A DNA stretch of 39,299 bases from CAZABG01 sp964460985. Its GTDB lineage: Bacteria > Chlamydiota > Chlamydiia > Chlamydiales > Parachlamydiaceae. The DNA lies in the NCBI GenBank assembly GCA_964460985.1, contig CAYWQX010000020.1, forward strand, positions 1 to 39,299. The letters are read 5' to 3'. The translations under genes and the position numbers were made by a program. Shown here in pieces: positions 17,106-26,002 of this stretch. A model generated the notes under the pieces. It was not told where the DNA came from. It worked only from the letters and a program-made list of their open reading frames with translations, and did not search any database. Position 1 is the first letter of the stretch; each line of letters opens with the position of its first letter.

Positions 17106-18124
17106 GTGAGAACCTTTAGCTCTTTAGGACGCTTTGTCAAGTCGATGTAGCCGTCTTTAGTCACGAGCACCATATCTTCAATGCGTACTCCCCCAAGACC
17201 GGGCAGATAAATTCCGGGTTCTATTGTGATGCACATCCCCTCTCTTAAAAATGTTTCAGGGGGTTTTGAGCGAAGGAAAGGAAATTCATGAATGTCAATA
17301 CCCACTCCATGGCCTAAGCTATGCCCAAATTGGGGGCCATACCCTTTTTCTATGATGAAATCCCTTGCGACACGGTCGAGCTCTATAGAAGAGATGCCCT
17401 CTCTCACACTGGCAAGAGCTTTAGCTTGCGCCTCTTTTACGATTTCATAGATTTTTTTTAACTCGGGATGAGGCTCCCCAAAAAACAAGGTGCGAGTCAT
17501 GTCTGAGTGATAGCCATTTTTACGAACGCCGATATCGATTAAAACGATATCTCCTTTTTTTAAAGCCCTGTTGGTGGGTCTGTAGTGGGGAGCCGCCGAG
17601 CTTACGCCGAATGCTATGATAGGATCGAATGAGAGGCGGTCACCTCCGTTGTCAATGAAGAAAAGGTGCAATTTCCGTGCAAGTTCGTCCTCTCTCATCC
17701 CCTCTTTTAATTGCGAGACGATATAGTCGAATCCTTTGGAATTCAGAAGAGCCGCCTCTTCCAAAGCTTTTTGTTCTTCCTCGGATTTAACGATACGAAT
17801 ATCCATGAGAGGATTTGAAAGATTTGTCCAAGTCGTTTCAGGATACTGTTTTTTAAGCATCTCAATTCGATCGAAGCTCAAAGAGGCCCCATCGAATTGA
17901 ATGCGGGAGGGAAGTTGAAGTTTCTCTGGAAGCGGGTGTGCATAGGGTAGATGGCTGTATAATAGAAGATAGCGGCTATCTAAAAATAGATTGGCTTCAT
18001 GAGGAGTGATGATGGCTTGACCGGCTGTCACAAGAATGGGAAAAAGATAGTTGAGCGCTTTAGGCTCTTCTAAATAAAGAGGTTCTTTCAAAGTTTGTTG
18101 AAGTCGTTTGAGAGCGTCTCTCAT
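17099..18124 (-). CDS. pepP: Xaa-Pro aminopeptidase PepP
   Basis: 341 residues of the M24B metallopeptidase family (pita-bread fold), shorter than the roughly 440-residue E. coli enzyme but typical of short bacterial forms. Dinuclear metal ligands are all visible: D197 in LIDIGV, D208 in HSDMTRT, H268 in GHSLGHGVG, E302 in ITIEPGIY and E316 in VRIEDM. It removes the N-terminal residue from peptides with proline in position 2. It lies directly after mutL with a four-base overlap, the same pairing seen in Chlamydia. Confidence 0.92.
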   Translation of the reverse strand: MRDALKRLQQTLKEPLYLEEPKALNYLFPILVTAGQAIITPHEANLFLDSRYLLLYSHLPYAHPLPEKLQLPSRIQFDGASLSFDRIEMLKKQYPETTWTNLSNPLMDIRIVKSEEEQKALEEAALLNSKGFDYIVSQLKEGMREDELARKLHLFFIDNGGDRLSFDPIIAFGVSSAAPHYRPTNRALKKGDIVLIDIGVRKNGYHSDMTRTLFFGEPHPELKKIYEIVKEAQAKALASVREGISSIELDRVARDFIIEKGYGPQFGHSLGHGVGIDIHEFPFLRSKPPETFLREGMCITIEPGIYLPGLGGVRIEDMVLVTKDGYIDLTKRPKELKVLTC

Positions 18125-19761
18125 TTTAAAAACTGCTTTGCGACAGCCTCGCGGTTTAGGTGAATAATGGTGGGCTTGCCCAAAGGAGACTCATAAGGAT
18201 GGGTACAATCCAATAAGTCCGAAACTAATCTTTCAGCTTCATGAATCGTTAAAAGCTTGGTGTGGCTTATGCATTTTTCAGAAGCTTTTTCAGCCGCCTT
18301 ATTTGGAAGCCTCATCTCTTCATCGGTCAAATAGGAGAGAATAAAATCCTTTAGATCCTCTTCTTTAAAATAGGTGGCGTAAGCATCGATCGTGAAGGTG
18401 CGAGGAGCAAACTCTCTTAGTTCAATGCCGAGCGCCTTGAATTCGTCGATTTTAGTTTTTAGCTTTTCTGATTCAGTGGAAGAAAGTTCAATAAGGTGAG
18501 GGATTAAAAGCTGCTCTTTTTCCCATCTGCAAGAGCTTTTTTTCTCCATCTGCTCAAAGAGGCAGCGAGCATGCGCTCTCGTTTGGTCGATGAGCGTAAG
18601 TCCCTCGCCGTTTAATCCTTCCGCTACAATATACCCTTTCAAAGTCGTGAGAATGCTGGGTGCGGGCTTTAATGGCGGAAGGTTTAGCGGTAAAGAGGGG
18701 GGTGAAAATTCTTTTGCAGGTTCAGGGATAAAAGTGTCCCAAGGAAGGTCTCTTGCCGGTTCGATCGCAAAGTTTAAGCTTTTTGGAGTATTTCTAGAGG
18801 CAAGGCTTTCTTGGACGGCAAGAAAGATGAGTCGTTTTAAATCGCTCTCTTGCCTTAAGCGCACCTCTTTTTTCTGCGGATGAACGTTTACATCAATATC
18901 TTCCTGTAAACAGTTTAGAAAGAGGACAAAAGAAGGGAAGCGATTGTGAGGAAGATACGTTGAAAAAGCCTCTTTAACGGCATATGAAATAAAAGAAGAG
19001 GTTACAGGTCTTTGATTGATGAAAAGGTATTGATTCGAGCGAGTAGACTTATGAAATTTAGGCTCAGAGATCCAGCCTGCCAGACCCTCTTTATGAAGAG
19101 GGATCAATTCTTGGTAAAACTCATGGCCAAGTATGTGACAAACCCTACCTGACAAATCTTCCGGATGAACTAAAATCTCCGTTTTCTGATTAATGATTAG
19201 CTGGAACTGAACTTTTGGATGGGCTATCGCTTCCAATGAGATGATTTTGGAAATCTCTTGCTCATCATAAGCGGGGGAGCGTTGGAATTTCTTTCTCACA
19301 GGGACGTTATAAAAAAGATCTTTGACTTCAATGGTAGTCCCTTTGGTTCTTTCTGCTTGATCATGCGTGAGAATTTTCCCTCCTTGCACCTTGATGAGGG
19401 AACTTTCTTGGCCGTCAAAGGTGTGCAGGGTAAATTTCGAAATCGAGGCGATGGAAGGAATCGCCTCGCCTCTAAAGCCAAGCGTATGCAGAGTGGAGAG
19501 ATCATCAATCGATTTCAATTTGGAGGTGGCATGTCTTTCAAGGCAAAGAAGAGCGTCGTCTTTTCCCATACCCGATCCGTTATCAGAAACCCGGATAAGC
19601 ACTCTTCCTCCCCCTGAAACCTCCACAGTGATTTGGGTCGCACCGGCATCAAGAGAGTTTTCGATCAATTCTTTCACAACCGATGAGGGATTTTCAATCA
19701 CCTCGCCGGCTGCGATTTTATTGATCGTTATATCATCCAGTAGTCTTATCTTTGACGCCAT
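18121..19761 (-). CDS. mutL: DNA mismatch repair protein MutL with degenerate endonuclease motif
   Basis: 546 residues. The GHKL ATPase domain is intact: ELIENSLDAGAT, DNGSGM, GFRGEAIPSI and the TKGTTIEV region. A Pro/Ser-rich linker (about 335-370) leads to the C-terminal dimerisation domain. The endonuclease motif DQHA(X)2E(X)4E reads DQTRAHARCLFE, losing the His and first Glu, and the later C.HGRP motif reads SPLGKP. Nicking activity of the MutL kind found in most bacteria without MutH is therefore unlikely. It overlaps the upstream symporter gene by 29 bases and pepP by four. Confidence 0.93.
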   Translation of the reverse strand: MASKIRLLDDITINKIAAGEVIENPSSVVKELIENSLDAGATQITVEVSGGGRVLIRVSDNGSGMGKDDALLCLERHATSKLKSIDDLSTLHTLGFRGEAIPSIASISKFTLHTFDGQESSLIKVQGGKILTHDQAERTKGTTIEVKDLFYNVPVRKKFQRSPAYDEQEISKIISLEAIAHPKVQFQLIINQKTEILVHPEDLSGRVCHILGHEFYQELIPLHKEGLAGWISEPKFHKSTRSNQYLFINQRPVTSSFISYAVKEAFSTYLPHNRFPSFVLFLNCLQEDIDVNVHPQKKEVRLRQESDLKRLIFLAVQESLASRNTPKSLNFAIEPARDLPWDTFIPEPAKEFSPPSLPLNLPPLKPAPSILTTLKGYIVAEGLNGEGLTLIDQTRAHARCLFEQMEKKSSCRWEKEQLLIPHLIELSSTESEKLKTKIDEFKALGIELREFAPRTFTIDAYATYFKEEDLKDFILSYLTDEEMRLPNKAAEKASEKCISHTKLLTIHEAERLVSDLLDCTHPYESPLGKPTIIHLNREAVAKQFLK

Positions 19762-21082
19762 ATCCCAAGTTTATCAGGTAGCCGATAAGAAAACCAAGAA
19801 GAGAGAAGCTTAAAGAGATAAGCTCTCTCGGAAAGTCTAAAGGATAAGCTCTAAGTCCGATAAACCCGATAAGCCCTCCCGCAATCCCTCCAAACGCTGC
19901 AAGCTTGGGCCCCTCTTTTTTCCACAGAATAAAGGCGACTGGTATAAGCAGGCAGCTTACCGAAAGCTCATAGCTTTGAATCAAAATATCTACAATATTT
20001 TGAAAAAAATAGGAGAGGAAAATACCAAGAATGGCGATCGACATGGTAATGATCTGCGAAGTCTTTACCGAAGCTGATTTTAAAAAATCTTGGCTGATGT
20101 TGCTAGAAACGGCGTTAATTAAAGAGTCTGCGGTTGAGACAATCGCAGCTATGATCGCAGTTCCGATGATGGCCGCTAAAACCGGCGACGAAAGGCTTTG
20201 AACCATCGTCATTAAAACGCTTGCACCCGGTTGAATATCAATCCCTTCTACTTTGGCAAGCACCCCGAAAAAGACCGGTATTGCACAGATAATGAGTGTG
20301 ATAATTCCTGCTGATAAAGTGGCCCACGTGACGGTCTTACCCGAATCGGCGGCAAAACACCTTTGCGCCATGTCTTGCTCGATAACCATGAAAAGCATCG
20401 GCATCAAGAGCCAGCCTATCAACTTGTTTTCACTTAAGGAAAACTGATTTTGCAGTTGCAGTGATTCGGTGATGGAGTAAGAGTCTACGTAGAGAGCAAA
20501 AAGGAGGGCGGAAACAAAGGCAACCAAAAAGAAAAGGGCCTGGACCACATCCGTTGCTACGACAGCCTTAAGCCCTCCCATCACCGTATAAACGATAACG
20601 ATCATCCAAAAACCGATAAAGACCCACTGGCTGACCACCCCTAAACTTAAAAGAAATTTTTGAGACGCGATGAGCTGGCCGATAAATACCATATAAAGAG
20701 AGACGATCGACAAGAGGGAAGCGGCTTTCTTTAAAAAGGGGGACTGATAAGCTGTTTCAAAGAGCTCAGCAATTGTCGAGACTTTAAAAGTGCTCATGCG
20801 AGCGCCAATCCCTAAGCTTAAAAAGATTAAACCTAAAGCGGCCCCTAGTGGATAAAATAGAACGGTCCATCCGTATATGTAGGCCTCCTCGGCAGAACCT
20901 AAAACTAGCCCGCCGCCTACCTGGGTTGCCACAAAAGTCATCATTAAAGGGTAAAATCTAAGACTTTTTGAAGCTAAAAAATAATCTTCATTATTTTTGA
21001 GATTAGATGTGTATTTGCTCGCCACATAGAGGCAAATCATCTGTAAAATAAAAACAAACGCAATAAATAAACCAATGTTCAT
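19733..21082 (-). CDS. Sodium:solute symporter (SSS family)
   Basis: 449 residues with about 12-13 hydrophobic segments. The family signature region is visible in TFVATQVGGGLVLGSAEEAYIYG (near 50-72), and YTVMGGLKAVVATDVVQ marks the central repeat typical of the PutP/PanF group. The substrate cannot be read from sequence. It heads a five-gene overlapping operon and its end overlaps mutL by 29 bases. The start has only a weak ribosome site (AGG 14 bases upstream). Obligate intracellular bacteria use such carriers to import host metabolites. Confidence 0.9.
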   Translation of the reverse strand: MNIGLFIAFVFILQMICLYVASKYTSNLKNNEDYFLASKSLRFYPLMMTFVATQVGGGLVLGSAEEAYIYGWTVLFYPLGAALGLIFLSLGIGARMSTFKVSTIAELFETAYQSPFLKKAASLLSIVSLYMVFIGQLIASQKFLLSLGVVSQWVFIGFWMIVIVYTVMGGLKAVVATDVVQALFFLVAFVSALLFALYVDSYSITESLQLQNQFSLSENKLIGWLLMPMLFMVIEQDMAQRCFAADSGKTVTWATLSAGIITLIICAIPVFFGVLAKVEGIDIQPGASVLMTMVQSLSSPVLAAIIGTAIIAAIVSTADSLINAVSSNISQDFLKSASVKTSQIITMSIAILGIFLSYFFQNIVDILIQSYELSVSCLLIPVAFILWKKEGPKLAAFGGIAGGLIGFIGLRAYPLDFPRELISLSFSLLGFLIGYLINLGYGVKDKTTG

Positions 21083-21088
21083 AACTTT

Positions 21089-21190
21089 TTTAAAACCTGT
21101 AATTAAATTTTTTTAAACGGGATGAGTGGACGACTAGTTATGATGGTGCGGAAGGGCAAGAAGGGCATTAATGATACAACAGGTTTTAAA
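21089..21190. repeat. 12-bp perfect inverted repeats flanking 78 bp
   Basis: TTTAAAACCTGT at 21089-21100 is matched by its exact reverse complement ACAGGTTTTAAA at 21179-21190. The unit lies just upstream of the symporter-mutL operon and immediately before the terminator of the small coiled-coil gene. No target duplication is visible and there is no ORF of substance inside. It might be a miniature-element remnant or a regulatory pair. Confidence 0.45.
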
Positions 21191-21196
21191 TCCCAT

Positions 21197-21234
21197 AAAA
21201 AAATCCTTGTGTCACTTTTCAGAGTAACACAAGG
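21197..21234 (-). terminator. Rho-independent terminator of the small coiled-coil gene
   Basis: Reading leftwards: an eight-base-pair stem CCTTGTGT/ACACAAGG, one A/C mismatch, three further pairs and a six-base loop, followed by A and then seven T. It starts 17 bases after the stop of the 94-residue gene, so it ends that transcript. Confidence 0.8.
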
Positions 21235-21250
21235 AAGATTATTGATTCTA

Positions 21251-21535
21251 CTAATTAAACATTTGCGGAGGGGGCGAAGAGCCAGGGGCTTCAGTGATTT
21301 TTTTTTGAATCTGTTCTATTCGGGTATACAAATTCGCTAAATCTCCATGAATTAAATAGTCTAATTCAGTTGTTTTAGTTTTTAAAAAAGCCACATCATT
21401 TTTTAAAGTCTCAAGAGAGGCTGTGATATTAACGAGGTTTGGCAGAAGATAGTTAATGTATCTTAAGTCTCTTTTTAGCTCATTAACTTGTTCCTGAAGA
21501 GCTGATACATCCGAACTATTTATTACGGTGGTCAT
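21251..21535 (-). CDS. Small coiled-coil protein, unknown function
   Basis: 94 residues, hydrophilic, no membrane segment or signal peptide. Residues about 8-80 have heptad-like spacing of Leu/Ile/Val (VSALQEQVNELKRDL, LETLKNDVAFLKTK, LYTRIEQIQKKI), indicating a long coiled coil. The C-terminus is a short Pro-rich tail. There is an AGGAG ribosome site at good distance (complement of 21542-21546), a TATAAT-like -10 at the complement of 21559-21564, and a strong terminator downstream, so it is a monocistronic gene. I do not recognise the family. A structural, chaperone-like or secreted role are all possible. Confidence 0.75.
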   Translation of the reverse strand: MTTVINSSDVSALQEQVNELKRDLRYINYLLPNLVNITASLETLKNDVAFLKTKTTELDYLIHGDLANLYTRIEQIQKKITEAPGSSPPPQMFN

Positions 21536-21655
21536 AATTAACTCCTATTATTTGTGGTATTATAATAACTATTAAAACCACATAATTAAACAAACTCCTT
21601 TACAAAATCTTTGTCAAATTTAACTAGAAACTATTGATATATAGGGAGTTTAGCT

Positions 21656-22855
21656 ATGATGGGTCTAATGGAATCATATGACCTAGCAAAAAAAATTGTC
21701 CTAAAGCTTAACCAAGAAGGGTATATCGCTTATTTTGCCGGCGGCTGGGTAAGAGATTATGTTTTAGGGCACCCCTCGAATGATATCGATATCGCAACCG
21801 ATTGCCCCACTGAGAAATTGCTGCAGTTTTTCCCTGATGCTCTTTTGGTCGGACTTTCATTTGGGGTGATTGTTCTCCCTATTGAAGGGCATTTATTTGA
21901 GATCGCGACTTTTAGGAAAGACATCGATTACCAAAATGGAAGATCTCCGGAAAGAATAGAAAAGGCAACGCCTGAAGAAGATGCGTTAAGACGGGATTTT
22001 ACAATTAACGGCATGTTTTTTGATCCCTTGGCAGAGAAAATTTACGATTATGTCGGTGGGCTGGAAGATCTTAGAAAAGGCGTTGTGAGAGCGATTGGTA
22101 ATCCTTTTGAAAGATTTCAGGAAGATCGTCTAAGAATGGTGAGAGCGGTGAGGTTTTCTTCAAGGTTTGGCTACCCGATTGAGCCGGATACCGAAGAGGC
22201 TATTAAAGAATACGCTGTCGAGTTAACACCGGCAGTGGCCCCTGAAAGGCTTTACCAAGAGCTGAAGAAAATGAGCGAAAATTCAGGATTTGAAGTAGCT
22301 CTATACGAGCTTTCTAAGCTCGGCCTTTTACAAGTGATGATACCGCCCTTAAAGGGTTCTCATCTCAATCAAATCAAGCAGGCCATTGAAAAGTTAAATG
22401 GACTTGATTCTCTTCCGTTTATTTTGAAGTTGAGTGTTGTTTTTGATCTTCTATCGTTTGAGAGTCAAATTCAATCCCTAGAGTTTTTAAAAGCGCCAAG
22501 ACGCGATCATGAACTTATTCTTCATTTAGAGCTTAGCCATAAATTTCTTCAAACCTCCCATACCGATCATGAGTGGTCAAAGTTTTATGCGCATCCTGAT
22601 ACGGCTTTGATTTTAAAGAGGTTAAAAATAGAAGGGGCGCATCAAGAGAGGATGAATCGGCTCGAATTTTATATTGATTTGTATAAGAATAAGGAAAGAA
22701 TCGTAACCTCTCAAGATCTTATGGAACTAAATATTCAGCCCGGAAAATTAATGGGCGAGCTTCTTAAGAAATCTGAAGAGATCGCCTGCAACCAAGCCTT
22801 AAGGGAAAAAAACCAAGTGATCGAATTTTTAAAGAGGGATCCATTATGGCCATGA
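21656..22855 (+). CDS. tRNA nucleotidyltransferase / poly(A) polymerase family protein
   Basis: 399 residues. The class II nucleotidyltransferase head is clear: FAGGWVRDYVLG at about 27-38 and the metal-binding DIDIAT (D43, D45), followed by RRDFTINGMFFDP and RMVRAVRF of the RNA-binding neck. It adds CCA to tRNA 3' ends or adenylates RNA; the two activities cannot be separated by eye. The start at 21656 has AGGGAG seven bases upstream. It begins an operon with a SpoU methyltransferase, rsgA and eno, and overlaps the next gene by ten bases. Confidence 0.92.
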   Translation: MMGLMESYDLAKKIVLKLNQEGYIAYFAGGWVRDYVLGHPSNDIDIATDCPTEKLLQFFPDALLVGLSFGVIVLPIEGHLFEIATFRKDIDYQNGRSPERIEKATPEEDALRRDFTINGMFFDPLAEKIYDYVGGLEDLRKGVVRAIGNPFERFQEDRLRMVRAVRFSSRFGYPIEPDTEEAIKEYAVELTPAVAPERLYQELKKMSENSGFEVALYELSKLGLLQVMIPPLKGSHLNQIKQAIEKLNGLDSLPFILKLSVVFDLLSFESQIQSLEFLKAPRRDHELILHLELSHKFLQTSHTDHEWSKFYAHPDTALILKRLKIEGAHQERMNRLEFYIDLYKNKERIVTSQDLMELNIQPGKLMGELLKKSEEIACNQALREKNQVIEFLKRDPLWP

Positions 22856-23571
22856 AACCGCTCGGCAAAGACCATCCCATGGTCAAACACCTCTCTCATA
22901 TCAAACAAAATAGAGACTACAGGTTTGAGTGCCAAAAAGTGCTTATTGAAGGGGAGAAGCTGATTCATGATTTAGCTCAGCACTTTTCCTATCACCATTT
23001 GATAGTTCAAGAAAAGGTGGAAATTCCAAAAACGATTGATGAGACCCATGTAAGTATCGTGACGGAAGAGGTCATGAAGAAAATTACGCAGCTTCCCTCC
23101 CCTCCTACGATGGTTGCTGAATTCGATATGCCAAAACCCTCTTTACTCACAGGAATGAAATGGATATTGGTCCTGGACCATGTGCAAGATCCCGGAAACG
23201 TGGGAACTCTCTTAAGATCGGCTTATGCGCTTAATTGGGAGGGTTGCTACCTTATCGATTCAGTAGACCCTTTTCATGAAAAAGTCTTGAGAGCGGCGCA
23301 AGGAGCTACTTTTAAACTTCCCTATTGCATGGGGTCTAGACGCGATTTTCTTGACTTTCTTAAAATGTCCGATTTGAAAGCTTATAGAGCAGATTTGAAC
23401 GGTGAAAAGCCTTCAAAAATAAATGGAGGCTTTTTGGTTGTGGGTAATGAAGGGCAAGGGGTGCACAATGACTTTAAACATCTTCCGGCCTTCACAATAC
23501 CTATGAGAGAGCATATCGAATCTTTAAATGCATCTGTGGCAGGCTCTATCCTCATGTATGCGATAAGGTAG
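22846..23571 (+). CDS. SpoU/TrmH-type RNA 2'-O-methyltransferase
   Basis: 241 residues. An N-terminal substrate-binding segment (LIEGEKLIHDL) resembles that of 23S rRNA methyltransferases, followed by the SPOUT knot with VLDHVQDPGNVGTLLRSA, LVVGNEGQGV and IESLNASVAGSILMY, the three family motifs that bind SAM and form the trefoil knot. The target is 2'-O-ribose of rRNA or tRNA; the N-terminal domain favours rRNA. It overlaps the CCA/PAP gene and ends seven bases before rsgA. Complete and of normal length. Confidence 0.92.
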   Translation: MAMKPLGKDHPMVKHLSHIKQNRDYRFECQKVLIEGEKLIHDLAQHFSYHHLIVQEKVEIPKTIDETHVSIVTEEVMKKITQLPSPPTMVAEFDMPKPSLLTGMKWILVLDHVQDPGNVGTLLRSAYALNWEGCYLIDSVDPFHEKVLRAAQGATFKLPYCMGSRRDFLDFLKMSDLKAYRADLNGEKPSKINGGFLVVGNEGQGVHNDFKHLPAFTIPMREHIESLNASVAGSILMYAIR

Positions 23572-23578
23572 ATCAGCT

Positions 23579-24673
23579 ATGACGCTTGAATGGGATGAAT
23601 GGTTCGACAAAGAAGAGAAAAGAGACTCAAGAAAAGAGAGAAAAATCTTAAAAAAAACCGACCGCTCCCGTTTCAAAAAGACCGATCGTCATAAGTTCGA
23701 GAAAGAGGGACTGCATGAAAATATCAAGGCGGAAAGATCGGACTTTCTTGAAGGGAGAGTCATTTCTATTCAATCGCAAGGGGTAGAAGTCGATTCAAAT
23801 GGAAAAATTTACAATTGCCAGTTGAGGGGCCTTTTAAAAAGAGATATTTCGGAAGATAAAAATCTTTTAGTGATCGGCGATTTTGTATTATTCACCCCTC
23901 TTCCGAATGATGAAGGGTCTATCCAGCATGTAGAGCCGAGAAAATCCTTTTTAGCAAGAGCTGACAATCTTTCCCGAAGAAAACAGCAGCTTATAGCTGC
24001 AAATATCGATCAGGTATTAATCACTGTATCGGTCGTATTTCCCCCTTTAAAGCCTTATCTGGTAGATAGATATATTATCGCAGCGAGAAAGGGAAATATG
24101 GAGCCAGTATTGGTGGTCAATAAAATTGATTTACTAGGTTCGCATGAGGATGAAAAAGAGCTTGCCGAAGAGTTTATTCAAGCTTACCGTAAATCGGGTA
24201 TTAAGGTTTTCCCTGTGAGCTCGGAGACAAAAGAGGGCTTAAAATCCCTTTTAGAGTATATGGATGGAAAAACCTCTGTTTTTTCGGGCCAATCGGGAGT
24301 GGGTAAAACATCTCTTATCAACGAAGTTTTAGGGGTTAATTTAAAGGTCGGTAAAGCGACGATGAAGACCGGAAAGGGGGCTCATACTACAACTACAGCA
24401 AGTCTCATTCCTCTGCCAACCGGCGGTTTTTGCATAGATACCCCGGGCATTAGAAGTTTTGGCGTATGGAATTTGACGGCAGAAGAGATTAGATCCTATT
24501 TTCCCGATATTCTTGAGGTGGGTTTAAACTGCCAGTTTCCGGATTGCACCCATATTCATGAGACTCAGTGTAGAGTAATCGAGGCGGTCGAAAAGGGGCA
24601 GTTAAGCTCTCTTCGATATGCCTCTTATGTATATTTAATAAACAGCTTGGATGACAAGCACGCTCGTAGGTGA
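23579..24673 (+). CDS. rsgA: Ribosome small-subunit GTPase RsgA
   Basis: 364 residues, somewhat long because of a highly basic N-terminal extension (residues 1-60, many Lys/Arg). An OB-fold follows, then the circularly permuted GTPase: NKIDLL (G4) precedes GQSGVGKTSLIN (G1) and DTPGIRSFG (G3). The zinc finger at the C-terminus is CQFPDCTHIHETQC. It helps mature and release factors from the 30S subunit. The basic extension could add rRNA contacts. It is followed six bases later by eno. Confidence 0.95.
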   Translation: MTLEWDEWFDKEEKRDSRKERKILKKTDRSRFKKTDRHKFEKEGLHENIKAERSDFLEGRVISIQSQGVEVDSNGKIYNCQLRGLLKRDISEDKNLLVIGDFVLFTPLPNDEGSIQHVEPRKSFLARADNLSRRKQQLIAANIDQVLITVSVVFPPLKPYLVDRYIIAARKGNMEPVLVVNKIDLLGSHEDEKELAEEFIQAYRKSGIKVFPVSSETKEGLKSLLEYMDGKTSVFSGQSGVGKTSLINEVLGVNLKVGKATMKTGKGAHTTTTASLIPLPTGGFCIDTPGIRSFGVWNLTAEEIRSYFPDILEVGLNCQFPDCTHIHETQCRVIEAVEKGQLSSLRYASYVYLINSLDDKHARR

Positions 24674-24679
24674 AAGAAA

Positions 24680-25957
24680 ATGGCATATGTAAGATCGGTT
24701 AAAGCGAGAGAAATCATTGACTCTAGAGGAAACCCAACCGTTGAAGTGGAGCTTACAACCGATAATGATGTGATGGTAAGCGCCTCTGTCCCGTCGGGCG
24801 CGTCAACGGGCGAAAATGAGGCGCTCGAGCTTCGGGACACCGAAGAGAGCAGATATTTTGGAAAAGGGGTGCAGCTTGCCTGCGACCATGTAAATGGCCC
24901 GATTGCAAGGATTTTGGTCGGATCCAATGTGTATAAACAGGCCGAGCTTGATCAGAAAATGATCGATGCGGATGGGACCCCTAATAAAGGAAAACTTGGA
25001 GCCAACGCGATTCTTGGAGCTTCCATGGCTCTTGCCAGAGCGGGCGCCATATCGGCGAGGCTGCCCCTCTATCGCTACTTAGGGGGAGCAGACGCCCATG
25101 TCCTTCCGATCCCGATGATGAATATCATAAATGGAGGAGCTCATGCCGACAATTCCCTTGATTTCCAAGAATTCATGATTCGGCCGGTAGGAGCGCCTAG
25201 TTTTAAAGAGGCGATAAGATGGGGCGCCGAAATTTTCCATACTTTGAAAAAACTGCTCAAACAGGAGGGGTTTAGCACCTCCGTTGGGGATGAAGGGGGA
25301 TTTGCTCCGAATCTTCCTTCGAATGAAGCAGCGCTTGATTTTATTCTACAGGCGATCGAAAGGGCGGGCTATAAGCCGGGAAGAGATGTAACCCTTGCAC
25401 TCGATTGTGCGGCGTCTGAATTTTACGATAAGCTCTCTAAAAGCTATTATGAGAAAAAGAAGAAAGCCAAGCAAAAAGATTACGCTGAAAGATCTGCTGA
25501 AGAGCAGGTCGATTATCTAGCTTCCCTTGTGAGCAAATATCCCATCGATTCAATCGAAGATGGCCTTTCAGAAGATGATTGGGCCGGATGGAAAATCTTA
25601 ACCCAGAAGTTGGGAAAAATTCAGATTGTAGGGGATGATCTTTTCGTCACGAATCCGAAGTTTTTAGAACGGGGTATCAAAGAGCATTCAGCTAACGCTA
25701 TTTTGATTAAACTCAATCAAATTGGCACTGTCACTGAAACGCTTGAAACGTGCCGTTTGGCTAAAAATAGCGGTTTTAAGACCATTATTTCCCATCGTTC
25801 GGGCGAGACGGAAGACACCTTTATAGCGGATTTTTCTGTCGCGACAAATAGCGGACAAATTAAAACAGGCTCTCTTTCCAGGACGGATAGAGTTGCTAAA
25901 TATAATCGGCTTCTTCGTATTGCGGAAGGTCTTGGGGATGCGGCTAGATATGGATAA
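24680..25957 (+). CDS. eno: Enolase
   Basis: 425 residues, standard length. Conserved elements are all present: SGASTGENEALELRD (the mobile loop), HADNSLDFQEFMI, GDEGGFAPN, the metal ligand in SIEDGLSEDDW, DDLFVTNP, KLNQIGTVTET with the catalytic lysine, and SHRSGETEDTFIAD. It converts 2-phosphoglycerate to phosphoenolpyruvate in glycolysis. A good AGGTGA site precedes the start. A 14-base palindrome lies between it and the next gene. Confidence 0.97.
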   Translation: MAYVRSVKAREIIDSRGNPTVEVELTTDNDVMVSASVPSGASTGENEALELRDTEESRYFGKGVQLACDHVNGPIARILVGSNVYKQAELDQKMIDADGTPNKGKLGANAILGASMALARAGAISARLPLYRYLGGADAHVLPIPMMNIINGGAHADNSLDFQEFMIRPVGAPSFKEAIRWGAEIFHTLKKLLKQEGFSTSVGDEGGFAPNLPSNEAALDFILQAIERAGYKPGRDVTLALDCAASEFYDKLSKSYYEKKKKAKQKDYAERSAEEQVDYLASLVSKYPIDSIEDGLSEDDWAGWKILTQKLGKIQIVGDDLFVTNPKFLERGIKEHSANAILIKLNQIGTVTETLETCRLAKNSGFKTIISHRSGETEDTFIADFSVATNSGQIKTGSLSRTDRVAKYNRLLRIAEGLGDAARYG

Positions 25958-25974
25958 ACGCTAAAAAAGCCACG

Positions 25975-25988
25975 ATAATCGCGATTAT
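25975..25988. repeat. 14-bp palindrome between eno and the next gene
   Basis: ATAATCGCGATTAT is its own reverse complement. It has no loop or T-run, so it is not a terminator. It could be a binding site for a dimeric protein or chance. Confidence 0.3.
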
Positions 25989-26002
25989 GATAGGATGGAA
26001 GT

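Noticed and set aside
19367..19813. 148-codon plus-strand open frame opposite mutL
   Set aside because: It mirrors the conserved MutL ATPase region and has a Ser/Pro/Ile composition typical of antisense reading.
21122..21340. 72-codon plus-strand open frame
   Set aside because: It runs across a terminator and antisense to the coiled-coil gene, with no ribosome site.
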